A stretch of DNA of 64,000 nt from JAICXG01 sp036494545 (GTDB taxonomy: Bacteria > Verrucomicrobiota > Verrucomicrobiia > Chthoniobacterales > UBA10450), in NCBI GenBank assembly GCA_036494545.1, contig DASXOB010000006.1:291167-355166 (forward strand). The letters are read 5' to 3'. Position numbers and translations under genes: made by a program. Each line of letters begins with the position of its first letter. Within the stretch, counting starts at the first letter, position 1. This document shows, in pieces, positions 49,414 through 57,902 of this stretch. The notes under the pieces are model-generated. The model made no database searches. It was not told where the DNA came from and saw nothing but the letters and a program-made list of their open reading frames with translations.

Positions 49414-51912
49414 CTAAAGCAGGTCGAGCTGCGGCTTGTTGCCTGAGAAGATGGCCTTGCGCGGCCGCTTCTTGCGCGCGGACGGCTTTGATTGCGCTGC
49501 GCCGTTGGGATTCTCAAGATGGGCAAGAATATCCTTGGCCCGACTTAGAATTTCGTTAGGCAAACCGGCCAGACGGGCGACCTGGATGCCATAGCTTTTG
49601 TCGGCACCGCCTGGGATGATTTTGCGCAGAAAAATGATCTGCTCGTTCCATTCGCGGACAGCGACATTGAAGTTCGCTACGCCGTTGCGTTCGGCAGCGA
49701 GCTTGGTCAGCTCGTGATAGTGGGTGGCAAAGAGCGTGCGGGCTTTGATTTTGTCGTGCAGAAATTCCGCTACGCTCCACGCGATGGAAAGACCGTCGAA
49801 AGTCGAGGTGCCGCGGCCGATCTCGTCGAGAATGACGAGGCTCTGCTCGGTCGCGTTATTTACGATGTTGGCCGTTTCGTTCATCTCGACCATGAAGGTG
49901 GATTGGCCGCGCGAAAGGTCGTCGTTTGCCCCGACGCGGGTGAAGATGCGATCGACAAGCCCGATCTCTGCGCTGGCTGCCGGAACAAAGCTGCCGATTT
50001 GAGCCATCAAGACGATGAGCGCGACCTGGCGAATGTAGGTCGATTTACCAGCCATGTTTGGCCCGGTAATAATCGCGAGGCGCATTTTTTCCCCGTCGAG
50101 ATCGGTGTCGTTAGGTACGAATTTTTCCTCGGCCAGATTTTGGTCGAGGACTGGATGACGCGCGTCCTTCAGACGGAGACGGAGAGAATCATTCAGCTTC
50201 GGCCGGCAATAATGAAAGAGGCGAGCGGTTTCGCCTAACGAGCAAAGCACGTCGAGGGTCGCAATCGCGCTGGCAGTCTGCTGAATGGGTGCCAGGTCGC
50301 CTAATGTTTCTTCGCGCAGAGTCTGGAAGAGCTGAAACTCGAGATGGCGTGCGCGCTCGTCTGCACCGAGGATTTTCGCCTCCATTTCCTTGAGCTCCGG
50401 TGTGATGAAACGCTCGCCCCCGACAGTCGTTTGCTTGCGGGTGTAACGCGCCGGCACGTTCGCGAGATTCGATTTTGTGATTTCGATAAAATAACCGAAG
50501 ACGGAATTGAAGCGCACTTTGAGCGATTTAATGCCGGTGGCTGAGATTTCGCGTTCCTGCAACTCCGTGATCCAGCTTTTGGCATCACGTGATGCCTGTC
50601 GTAGCTCGTCCAGCTGCGGATTGAAGCCATCGCGAAAGATGCCGCCTTCTTTGAGTGCGAGTGGCGCATCATCGAGGAGGGCCTGGCCTAGCTTCGCCGC
50701 CAGTTCTGGCATCTCCTGCAAGTCGTTTTGCAGGCGCTCAGCGAGTGAATCGTTAGGGTGACTTGTGCCAAAGGCGAGCCGATCGAGCAGGCGTTTCAGC
50801 TCGCCTTTTAGGCTGGGAATTTGCTGCAATGAAATCTTCAGCGCCACGAGGTCGCGCGCGTTGCCTGAAGCCTGGCTCAAGCGACCAGCCGCGCGCTCCA
50901 GGTCGCGGATAGTTTTCAAGGCATCATGCAGGGAGGCGAGCAGATCGGGCTCTTGCAAAAGGTCGGCGATAAATTGTTGCCGGCATTCCAGCTCTCCCAA
51001 GTCGCGCAGCGGTTGCAGGATCCATTGACGCAACCGTCGCCCGCCCATCGGCGTGACTGTGCGATCAAGCACAGACAGCAAACTTGTGTCGCGCGCTCCG
51101 CGGGAAGCGACCAGCTCGAGATTGACCTGGGTGGCGGCGTCGAGGAGGAGATACTCGTTAGGCGCCTGGCAGCGCAGAGACGCAAGATGATCGATCTTTC
51201 GCCGCAATTGGTGCTTGAGATAATGCACGATCGCGCCCGCGGCAGAGACCGCTGATTGCAAATCGCCGCAGCCAAAGCCATCGAGCGATTTGGTTTTGAA
51301 ATGTTCACACAACGTGAAGCGGGCATTCTCGATCAGGAAAGCGTAGTGGTCGTAGGCCACTGTGTTCGGCAGCTCTCCGAGTTCTTCTGGTTGCGCGTCG
51401 CTCACGAGCAATTCGGTTGGACCGACTCGGGCCAACTCGTCGAGGAACGCGCTCCGGCTCGGCGCCTGCACGAGGCGAAACTCGCCAGTCGTTAGGTCAG
51501 CATAAGCGAAGCCGTAAACGCCTTCGTCCCAGAAAACCGCGCCGAGATAATTGGCGCGCTTCGATTCCAGCAGATCGAGATCGCTGACCGTTCCGGCGCT
51601 GATGATCTGTGTGATATCCCGCGAAACGATCTTGCCCGGTTGCGGCTCGCTTGTTTGATCGCAGATCGCGACGCGTCGTCCGGCCTTGATGAGTTTTGCG
51701 ATGTAGTTCTGCGCGGCGTGATAGGGGACGCCGCACATCGGGACGTGGTTACGTTTCGTCAGGGCGACGTTCAGCAGCCCGGAAGCTTCCTTCGCATCCT
51801 CAAAAAACAGTTCGTAAAAGTCGCCCAGTCGAAAAAGCAGCAGCGTATCTGCGGGCACAGTCGCGCGCAGTCGCTGGTATTGCTGCATCATCGGGGTGAG
51901 GGCGTCGGCCAT
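49414..51912 (-). CDS. mutS: DNA mismatch repair protein MutS
   Basis: Mismatch-recognition ATPase. The N-terminal domain has LLFRLGDFYELFFEDA, with the mismatch-binding Phe-x-Glu region, then PMCGVPYHA. The C-terminal ATPase has ITGPNMAGKSTYIRQ near residue 612 and LVILDEIGRGTSTFDG. I chose MADALTP at 51912 (832 aa); the frame runs on to 52131 with non-MutS residues. It contains three exact 9-mer copies. The C-terminal tail is basic (KPSARKKRPRK). Confidence 0.95.
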   Translation of the reverse strand: MADALTPMMQQYQRLRATVPADTLLLFRLGDFYELFFEDAKEASGLLNVALTKRNHVPMCGVPYHAAQNYIAKLIKAGRRVAICDQTSEPQPGKIVSRDITQIISAGTVSDLDLLESKRANYLGAVFWDEGVYGFAYADLTTGEFRLVQAPSRSAFLDELARVGPTELLVSDAQPEELGELPNTVAYDHYAFLIENARFTLCEHFKTKSLDGFGCGDLQSAVSAAGAIVHYLKHQLRRKIDHLASLRCQAPNEYLLLDAATQVNLELVASRGARDTSLLSVLDRTVTPMGGRRLRQWILQPLRDLGELECRQQFIADLLQEPDLLASLHDALKTIRDLERAAGRLSQASGNARDLVALKISLQQIPSLKGELKRLLDRLAFGTSHPNDSLAERLQNDLQEMPELAAKLGQALLDDAPLALKEGGIFRDGFNPQLDELRQASRDAKSWITELQEREISATGIKSLKVRFNSVFGYFIEITKSNLANVPARYTRKQTTVGGERFITPELKEMEAKILGADERARHLEFQLFQTLREETLGDLAPIQQTASAIATLDVLCSLGETARLFHYCRPKLNDSLRLRLKDARHPVLDQNLAEEKFVPNDTDLDGEKMRLAIITGPNMAGKSTYIRQVALIVLMAQIGSFVPAASAEIGLVDRIFTRVGANDDLSRGQSTFMVEMNETANIVNNATEQSLVILDEIGRGTSTFDGLSIAWSVAEFLHDKIKARTLFATHYHELTKLAAERNGVANFNVAVREWNEQIIFLRKIIPGGADKSYGIQVARLAGLPNEILSRAKDILAHLENPNGAAQSKPSARKKRPRKAIFSGNKPQLDLL

Positions 51913-52136
51913 GGCGAGAAGCATCAAATCAGAGGAAACGAATTGCCAGTTTATTTGGGCGACGCCCGATCGGTGGCGATGAAGAGGCGCTGGCGGTGAT
52001 CGCCGCAGACTGACGGGCCAAAACGGTTCCCGCGCCGATCTTTCGGTTCGGTCATGAAAACGACAGAAAAATTTTCGTTGAACGTTAGGCCATGCTAGTT
52101 GTCTTTTCTCTCCCCGGCCGCGCAGCCGCATTCCGC

Positions 52137-53087
52137 ATGATTCAAGTTCAGGACCTCAAGAAACATTTCGGACCAAAGAAAGCCGTCGACGGTGTCTCCT
52201 TCACCGTCGAGAAGGGCGAGGTGCTCGGATTCCTCGGACCGAACGGTGCCGGAAAATCGACCACCATGCGGATGATCACGGGCTTCATCCCGCCAACCGG
52301 CGGACAAGTCGCGATCGGTGGCTTCGATGTAGTGGAACAACCGCTCGAGGCCAAGCGGCTGATCGGTTATTTGCCGGAAAGCGCAGCCGCCTACTCCGAC
52401 ATGTCGGTGCGCGGTTTTCTCGAATTCATCGCGGAGCTGCGCGGCCTGCGGGCTGGGGCGAAAAAGCGCGCAGTGGATCGGGCGATTGAAATGTGTTTCC
52501 TGGGATCGGTTGCGCAACAAAGCGTGGAGACGCTCTCGAAGGGTTATAAGCATCGCACCTGTTTTGCTCAGTCCATTCTACACAACCCTGACATCCTGAT
52601 CATGGACGAGCCGACGGAGGGTCTCGATCCAAACCAAAAGCACGAGGTGCGCACGCTGATTCGCCGCATGGGCGAGCGGAAGGCAATCATTTTTTCCACC
52701 CACATTCTTGAGGAAGTCGAGGCGGTTTGCTCGCGCGTCATCATCATCGATCGCGGGCGGATCGTCGCCAATGGAACTCCAGCCGAGTTGAAACAGCGTG
52801 CGACCGGGGCCGGTGCGGTCCGGGTCAGTTTCGCGAGCGGCGACGGCGCGATCGCGCAGCGGCTGCGGCAGGCCGAGATGGTAGGCGATGTTCGAACAGT
52901 GAGTGAATTGCCATTGACCCTGCTCGTTTTTCCGAGAGACAAATCCGCAGCCCGGGATTTGGCGCGAACGATCGGGGATCTGGCGGTGCGCGAGCGTTGG
53001 CAGATCGAGGAGTTGCACACCGAAGAAGGCCGGCTCGATGAGGTCTTTCGCAATATCACGTTGCCCGATACCAAAACAGTCACATGA
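52137..53087 (+). CDS. ABC transporter ATP-binding protein (GldA-like)
   Basis: 316-aa ATPase. Walker A GPNGAGKST, Q-loop region YLPESAAAY, signature LSKGYKHR in place of LSGGQ, and Walker B ILIMDEPTEGLDP are present. The LSKGYKxR signature is typical of ABC-2 exporters of the GldA/NodI type. The ATG at 52137 is followed by a short C-terminal domain. The stop overlaps the permease start (ATGA). It heads a four-gene module. Confidence 0.9.
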   Translation: MIQVQDLKKHFGPKKAVDGVSFTVEKGEVLGFLGPNGAGKSTTMRMITGFIPPTGGQVAIGGFDVVEQPLEAKRLIGYLPESAAAYSDMSVRGFLEFIAELRGLRAGAKKRAVDRAIEMCFLGSVAQQSVETLSKGYKHRTCFAQSILHNPDILIMDEPTEGLDPNQKHEVRTLIRRMGERKAIIFSTHILEEVEAVCSRVIIIDRGRIVANGTPAELKQRATGAGAVRVSFASGDGAIAQRLRQAEMVGDVRTVSELPLTLLVFPRDKSAARDLARTIGDLAVRERWQIEELHTEEGRLDEVFRNITLPDTKTVT

Positions 53088-53893
53088 GCGAAGCGACACT
53101 GACTCCCACTCAAGCGGCGAATTTCGAATCAGCGGCACCTGTGCGCACGCCTGGCTCGCTGGCAAACATCTGGACAATCGCGAAGCGCGAGCTGGCCGGT
53201 TATTTCGAGTCACCCATCGCTTATGTCTTTATCGTTATTTTCCTGCTCCTCTCGGGATTCTTCACCTTCATGATGGCGGGTTTTTTCGAGCGCGGTCAGG
53301 CTAACTTGGAAACATTCTTTGCCTGGCATCCGTGGCTTTATCTTTTTCTCGTACCGGCGATCGGCATGCGGATGTGGTCGGAGGAGCGCCGCCTCGGCAC
53401 GATGGAATTGCTGCTGACACTGCCAATTACGCCGTGGCAGGCGATCATGGGAAAATTCATCGCCTCATGGTTGGTGCTGGCGCTGGCACTCTTCCTTACT
53501 TTTCCGGTCGTCATAACCGTGAACTACCTTGGTCATCCGGATAATGGCGTAGTCGTAGCCGGTTATCTCGGCAGCTTCCTCCTCGCCGGGTCTTATTTGT
53601 CAATTGCCGCCATGACTTCCGCCCTCACGAGAAACCAGGTAATCAGTTTCATTCTTGCCGTTGTCATTTGTCTCTTTCTCGTTCTGGTCGGTTATCCGCC
53701 GGTGACGAACCTCCTTGTGCAATGGGCAAATCCGTGGGTCGTGCAGGCGGTCTCGTCCTTTAGTGTCATGACCCACTTCGAGAGCATCCGCGATGGAGTG
53801 CTGGATTCCCGCGACCTGATCTTTTTTCTTTCGGTCATCGCCTCCTCACTTTTCACCACGAGCGTCATTCTGCGCAGTCATCGCGCCGGCTGA
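53084..53893 (+). CDS. ABC-2 family permease (GldF-like)
   Basis: 269 aa with six hydrophobic segments. NIWTIAKRELAGYFESPIAYVFIVIFLLLSGFFTFMM and MRMWSEERRLGTMELLLTLPIT are ABC-2/GldF signatures. It starts inside the ATPase stop and is followed 13 bp later by the GldG-like gene. Likely exports or assembles an unknown substrate. Confidence 0.88.
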   Translation: MSEATLTPTQAANFESAAPVRTPGSLANIWTIAKRELAGYFESPIAYVFIVIFLLLSGFFTFMMAGFFERGQANLETFFAWHPWLYLFLVPAIGMRMWSEERRLGTMELLLTLPITPWQAIMGKFIASWLVLALALFLTFPVVITVNYLGHPDNGVVVAGYLGSFLLAGSYLSIAAMTSALTRNQVISFILAVVICLFLVLVGYPPVTNLLVQWANPWVVQAVSSFSVMTHFESIRDGVLDSRDLIFFLSVIASSLFTTSVILRSHRAG

Positions 53894-53906
53894 GCGCGAG
53901 TTCGCC

Positions 53907-55796
53907 ATGAAACGGAAATCCTTCGAGGTCATTTTGTTTTCAACCGTCGGCGTGATCGCGATGTTTCTCGTGCTCGTGGCAGTGAATTATATCGCGGCGC
54001 ATTTCAAACAGCGCATCGATCTCACTCAGGAGAAGGCCTACACGCTTTCGAAGGGAACCCGGGCGATTCTGGCGAAACTCGATACTCCAGTGCAGATTCG
54101 TTTTTATGTTTCGCAGCGTGCCGCCGAGATGCCCGTGTCTCTCAAGAACTACGCGCAACGAGTGGATGACTTACTTGGCGAGTATAAGCAGGCTTCCCGC
54201 GGCTTGATCGAAGTGCAGAATCTCGATCCCGAACCGGATTCGGATGCGGAAGACTCTGCGCGACTTGATGGGATTCAGGGTCAGCCTTTGTCCAGCGGAG
54301 AGCGTGTCTATCTCGGCCTGAGTGTGACCATGCTCGATCAAAAACAGGCTGTTCCATTTCTTACTCCGGACCGCGAGCGCCTGCTCGAATACGATATCTC
54401 GCGGGCGATTGCGCGCGTTTCAGAAACCAATAAGCCGACCGTGGGTGTAATGAGTTCGCTGCCGGTCATGGGCACACCTACGATGCCGATGGCGCAGCAG
54501 GAGGGTGACCAACCCTGGGCGTTCGTGAGCGAATTGCAGCGCGACTTCAATGTCAAAGAGATCGAGATGACTGCCGACAAGATTCCAGACGAAGTCCAGG
54601 TGCTGGTGGTCATTCATCCCCGCGCGATCAGCGACGCGGCTCAGTTCGCGATCGATCAATTTGTTCTGCGCGGCGGTCGCCTTCTCGCCTTTCTTGATCC
54701 AAAATCGATGCTCGACCGTATGGGGCAGGGGATGGGTCAACCGGCGAGCAGCTCCAACCTTGATAAGCTGCTCAAAGCCTGGGGCCTTTCGTTCGAAACG
54801 AACAAGGTGGTGGCCGACATGAATTACGTCGCTCGCACCCGGCAGGGCCGTGCACCAGCCATTCTCTTACTTACCGAAAAAGCGATGAATAAGGAAGATA
54901 TCGTCACGGCCGACGCCGACGACATTGTCATGGCGATGGCGGGTGATTTTGCCGGAAGTCCCGCGCCCGGACTCAAGGAAACCGCTTTGATCAAAACCTC
55001 GCCTAATTCGCAACTGGTTGACGGCATCATGGCGCAATACGGAGGTGAATCGATTGCGACCGATTTCACACCTTCGGGAAAAGAGTTTCCACTTGCGGTG
55101 CGCTTGACGGGAAAATTCAAGACTGCGTTTCCAGAAGGAAAGCCGAAAACCGATAAGCCGCAGGAAAACAAAGAGAACGCGCCTAACGAACAAAAGAAGG
55201 ATGAGAAGAATCTCCCGACGCTGAAAGAGTCGACCAAAGAGACAACCGTCGTATTAGTCGGCGACTCCGATATGATTCAGGATCCCATTGCGATTCGCGA
55301 AGTGCAGAATCCTTTCGGTCCACGTTGGATCACGCCGGCAAATGGGAATCTGGCTTTCGCTCAAGGTGTGGTCGAACAGCTCAGTGGCGATAGTAATCTG
55401 ATCGCAGTGCGCAGCCGGGCTTCCCGCGAGCGACCATTCACAGTGGTGAAGAAGATCCAGGCGGATGCAGAGGCTAATTATCGCAGCAAAATCAAAGAAC
55501 TGGAAACGAGCCTGAATGAAACCCAGCGCAAAGTGAATGAACTGCAGAAGGGCAAAGAAACCACCGGACAGAAGTTTATTCTCTCCGCCGAGCAGCAACA
55601 GGAATTGGCTAACTTTCAAAAGAAAGAGGTCGAGGTGAAAAGCCAGCTGAAAACTGTCCGCAAGCAAGTAAGGGCCCAGATCGACTCGCTGGAGACGCGG
55701 GTGAAATGGCTCAATATCGCTGCCATGCCGGCGATCGTGGCTCTATCCGGGCTGGGCCTGGCTCTCGTCAAGCGCGGTCGAAGAAGTGCGGCATGA
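53907..55796 (+). CDS. GldG-like ABC-type auxiliary protein
   Basis: 629 aa with an N-terminal membrane helix (about 9-28), a large extracytoplasmic domain of the ABC_transp_aux type (RIDLTQEKAYTLSKGTRAILAKLDTPVQIRFYVS; VLVVIHPRAISDAAQFAIDQFVLRGGRLLAFLDP), a Lys-rich linker, a coiled-coil stretch (about 520-590) and a C-terminal membrane helix. It is the GldG counterpart in GldA-GldF-GldG modules. Its stop overlaps the next ATG. Confidence 0.88.
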   Translation: MKRKSFEVILFSTVGVIAMFLVLVAVNYIAAHFKQRIDLTQEKAYTLSKGTRAILAKLDTPVQIRFYVSQRAAEMPVSLKNYAQRVDDLLGEYKQASRGLIEVQNLDPEPDSDAEDSARLDGIQGQPLSSGERVYLGLSVTMLDQKQAVPFLTPDRERLLEYDISRAIARVSETNKPTVGVMSSLPVMGTPTMPMAQQEGDQPWAFVSELQRDFNVKEIEMTADKIPDEVQVLVVIHPRAISDAAQFAIDQFVLRGGRLLAFLDPKSMLDRMGQGMGQPASSSNLDKLLKAWGLSFETNKVVADMNYVARTRQGRAPAILLLTEKAMNKEDIVTADADDIVMAMAGDFAGSPAPGLKETALIKTSPNSQLVDGIMAQYGGESIATDFTPSGKEFPLAVRLTGKFKTAFPEGKPKTDKPQENKENAPNEQKKDEKNLPTLKESTKETTVVLVGDSDMIQDPIAIREVQNPFGPRWITPANGNLAFAQGVVEQLSGDSNLIAVRSRASRERPFTVVKKIQADAEANYRSKIKELETSLNETQRKVNELQKGKETTGQKFILSAEQQQELANFQKKEVEVKSQLKTVRKQVRAQIDSLETRVKWLNIAAMPAIVALSGLGLALVKRGRRSAA

Positions 55797-56965
55797 AGCG
55801 GACGCAACTTACCATTCTTGGTCTCCTCCTCGTCGTGCTCGGGGCCGCGGCCTGGCTGTTGGCAAAACGCAGCACGACTTCGTGGCAAAGCAGCACCGGC
55901 CACTTGCCGGAGAAAGTGGTGGCGCTTCCGATCAACGATGTCGCCCAGGTCACCATCCGGCAACCTGATAAGGAAGTTAACCTAACGAAAAAAGGAGATA
56001 CGTGGGGCGTCTCGGAGAAATCCGATTACCCGGCAAACTTCGACATGATCAGCAGTCTCATCCGCAAGGTTTGGGAACTGAAGCCTGTGCAGGAAATCAA
56101 AGTTGGACCGAGCCAGCTTGGTCGGCTTTCGCTGCTCCCACCGGGGCATGGAGCGGAGAGCGGGACTTTGCTCGACTTCAAGGATGCCTCTGGAAAGCGG
56201 CTCGCGGCGATCACGATCGGCAAGAAATATATGCGCGAATCCAATCAACCGACTGCCCAGGGGCGCTCATTCCCCGCCGGTCGCTATGTTATGCCAGGGG
56301 ATGGAGCGCAATACGCCATGCTAGTGAGCGAGCCATTTCTGCAGGTCGACAATAAACCCGAACAATGGCTGGATCGAACCTTTCTTAAGATTGACAAACC
56401 AACCCTGGTGGAGGTTGCCGGGATGACTCCTGAGACCAGTTGGAAGCTGGAACGTGCGGCTGATTCCAAGGAATGGAAGCTAGCGGACGCAAAGCCCGGC
56501 GAGCAACTGGATTCCGCTAAGGCGAGCCAGGTGACGAGCGCGGTTAGTAGCGTGGCTTCGTTCACAGATGTTCTTCCGCCTGATACCAAGGCGCAATCCA
56601 CCGGGCTCGATAAACCGACGACCATCACGATCAACACCGAGGAAGGCTTTCATTATGTTCTGGAGGTTGGCCATAAGACTAACGAGAGTTATCCGGTGAG
56701 GGTAAACCTGAGCGCCAATCTTGTCGCAAATCGCAGCACTGCCCAGAAGGGCGAAAAGCCTGAGGAAAAGGCGAAGCTGGACAAGGAATTCCAGGAAAAG
56801 AAGGAAACGCTGGAAAAGAAACTGGCGAACGAGAAGAAACTCGAGGGGCGGATTTTCCTGGTGCCGAAGTATGGCATCGATCTGCTGGAAAAAAGCCGCG
56901 CTGACCTGCTGGCAAAACCGGCGCCGGCCTCTGGTCCAAGTCCTTCGCCAGCGGCGGAAGATTAG
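55793..56965 (+). CDS. DUF4340-domain membrane-anchored protein
   Basis: 390 aa: one N-terminal helix (TQLTILGLLLVVLGAAAWLLA), then two repeated DUF4340-type modules (INDVAQVTIRQPDKEVNLTKKGDTWGVSEKSDYPANFDMISSLIRKVWEL; KLERAADSKEWKLADAKPGEQLDSAKASQVTSAVSSV) and a Lys/Glu-rich C-terminus. DUF4340 proteins regularly follow the Gld-type ABC genes. The ATG at 55793 overlaps the preceding stop by 4 bp, making this the last gene of the module. Confidence 0.85.
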   Translation: MKRTQLTILGLLLVVLGAAAWLLAKRSTTSWQSSTGHLPEKVVALPINDVAQVTIRQPDKEVNLTKKGDTWGVSEKSDYPANFDMISSLIRKVWELKPVQEIKVGPSQLGRLSLLPPGHGAESGTLLDFKDASGKRLAAITIGKKYMRESNQPTAQGRSFPAGRYVMPGDGAQYAMLVSEPFLQVDNKPEQWLDRTFLKIDKPTLVEVAGMTPETSWKLERAADSKEWKLADAKPGEQLDSAKASQVTSAVSSVASFTDVLPPDTKAQSTGLDKPTTITINTEEGFHYVLEVGHKTNESYPVRVNLSANLVANRSTAQKGEKPEEKAKLDKEFQEKKETLEKKLANEKKLEGRIFLVPKYGIDLLEKSRADLLAKPAPASGPSPSPAAED

Positions 56966-57060
56966 GCGCCCGCGACCTCACAGCGGCGTCCCTTTGCGCC
57001 AGTGCTTCGAGGCTCCGGTTTTTAGCAATCGTTGGCGATTGCGGAACAGTTTGTGGCGCC

Positions 57061-57573
57061 TTACTCCGCCGGCGGCTCGGGCATCGTCCTGAGCCCTACC
57101 CGGGCGAGATATTCATCCGCTTGCAAGAGATTCTCGCCGGCGCGTTGAAGGATCTTTCGCAAATTATCCATCGAAGAAACCTCCTCGAGCTGTTCGGTCA
57201 GGAACCACTGAAGAAAATTGATCGTGATATAGTCGCTCTCTTTTCGGGCCAGCTCGACGAGTCCGTTGATCTGGTTCGTGACGTGAATCTCCTGGTCGAG
57301 TGATAACTTCACCGCCTCTTCAGGATTCTGGAATCTCGCCTGCGGAGCCGCGATCGCCGGGATGACCGGGTAGCCGCCGGCGTCGACCACATACTTCATA
57401 AATCGCAGGGCATGCCCTTTCTCCTCTTCCGCCTGCTTAAAGAAGTGGCCAGAGAGACGCGGCAACGCCTCCGCCGCAAAATAGGCGCCGATCGCGAAAT
57501 ACTGGAGCGAAGCGCTGAACTCATAGCCGATCTGTTCGTTAATGGCGTCGATGATCTTCTGGTTCGTTAGCAT
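57061..57573 (-). CDS. Ferritin (non-haem)
   Basis: Iron-storage protein, about 170 aa from the ATG at 57573. Ferroxidase residues are E18 (GYEFSAS), E51 and H54 (AEEEKGHAL), E94 (DQEIHV) and Q127/E130 in FLTEQLEEV. It forms cytoplasmic 24-mer cages in known relatives. No Fur-like box was recognised upstream. Confidence 0.93.
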   Translation of the reverse strand: MLTNQKIIDAINEQIGYEFSASLQYFAIGAYFAAEALPRLSGHFFKQAEEEKGHALRFMKYVVDAGGYPVIPAIAAPQARFQNPEEAVKLSLDQEIHVTNQINGLVELARKESDYITINFLQWFLTEQLEEVSSMDNLRKILQRAGENLLQADEYLARVGLRTMPEPPAE

Positions 57574-57769
57574 GGGATTAAGTTTACGGCAGATTTCGCG
57601 CATGCAAAATTGGCCATCCGGTCAGCATTGCGGCGGGCAATGAGGTCGATGTCTTTGAGATCGTGGCCAATCGCTCCACACACTGAGAGTGATTCAACAC
57701 GCTGCGACGTTCCCGCGGGTGGCTCCGTTAATGGACAGCGATCGTTCGTCGTCGGCGAGGTAGCCCGGA

Positions 57770-57804
57770 AAGTAAAAACCCCGATGAGCTAAGCTCACCG
57801 GGGT
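57770..57804 (-). terminator. Terminator behind the truncated 5S rRNA copy
   Basis: Hairpin 57779-57804 with arms of about 13 bp (ACCCCGATGAGCT and AGCTCACCGGGGT, one wobble pair). On the minus strand it is followed by TTTTTAC. It lies just beyond the 3' end of the 5S-like fragment, as the genuine 5S is followed by its own terminator. Confidence 0.75.
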
Positions 57805-57810
57805 ATTTAG

Positions 57811-57889
57811 TTCTGGCGACGTCCTACTCTCGCACAACCTATAGATGCACTACCATCGGGGCTGCAGCGTGTCACTTCCGTGTTCGGAA
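57811..57889 (-). pseudogene. Truncated 5S rRNA copy (3' part only)
   Basis: About 79 nt identical, apart from one base near 57871, to the 3' two thirds of the 5S rRNA at 63486-63600. It includes the same TTCTGGCGAC...CGGGGCTGCAGCG block on the plus strand. It stops matching at the loop after TTCGGAA, so the 5' part and the closing helix are missing. It lies 14 bp before the end of the secreted-protein gene. It cannot fold as 5S rRNA. Confidence 0.85.
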
Positions 57890-57902
57890 GCCATCAGGCG
57901 TG

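Noticed and set aside
57025..57042. Perfect 7-bp hairpin GCAATCG/CGATTGC as a terminator of the Gld-like module or ferritin
   Set aside because: No T-run follows it on either strand (T residues precede it on plus), so it is not a canonical terminator.
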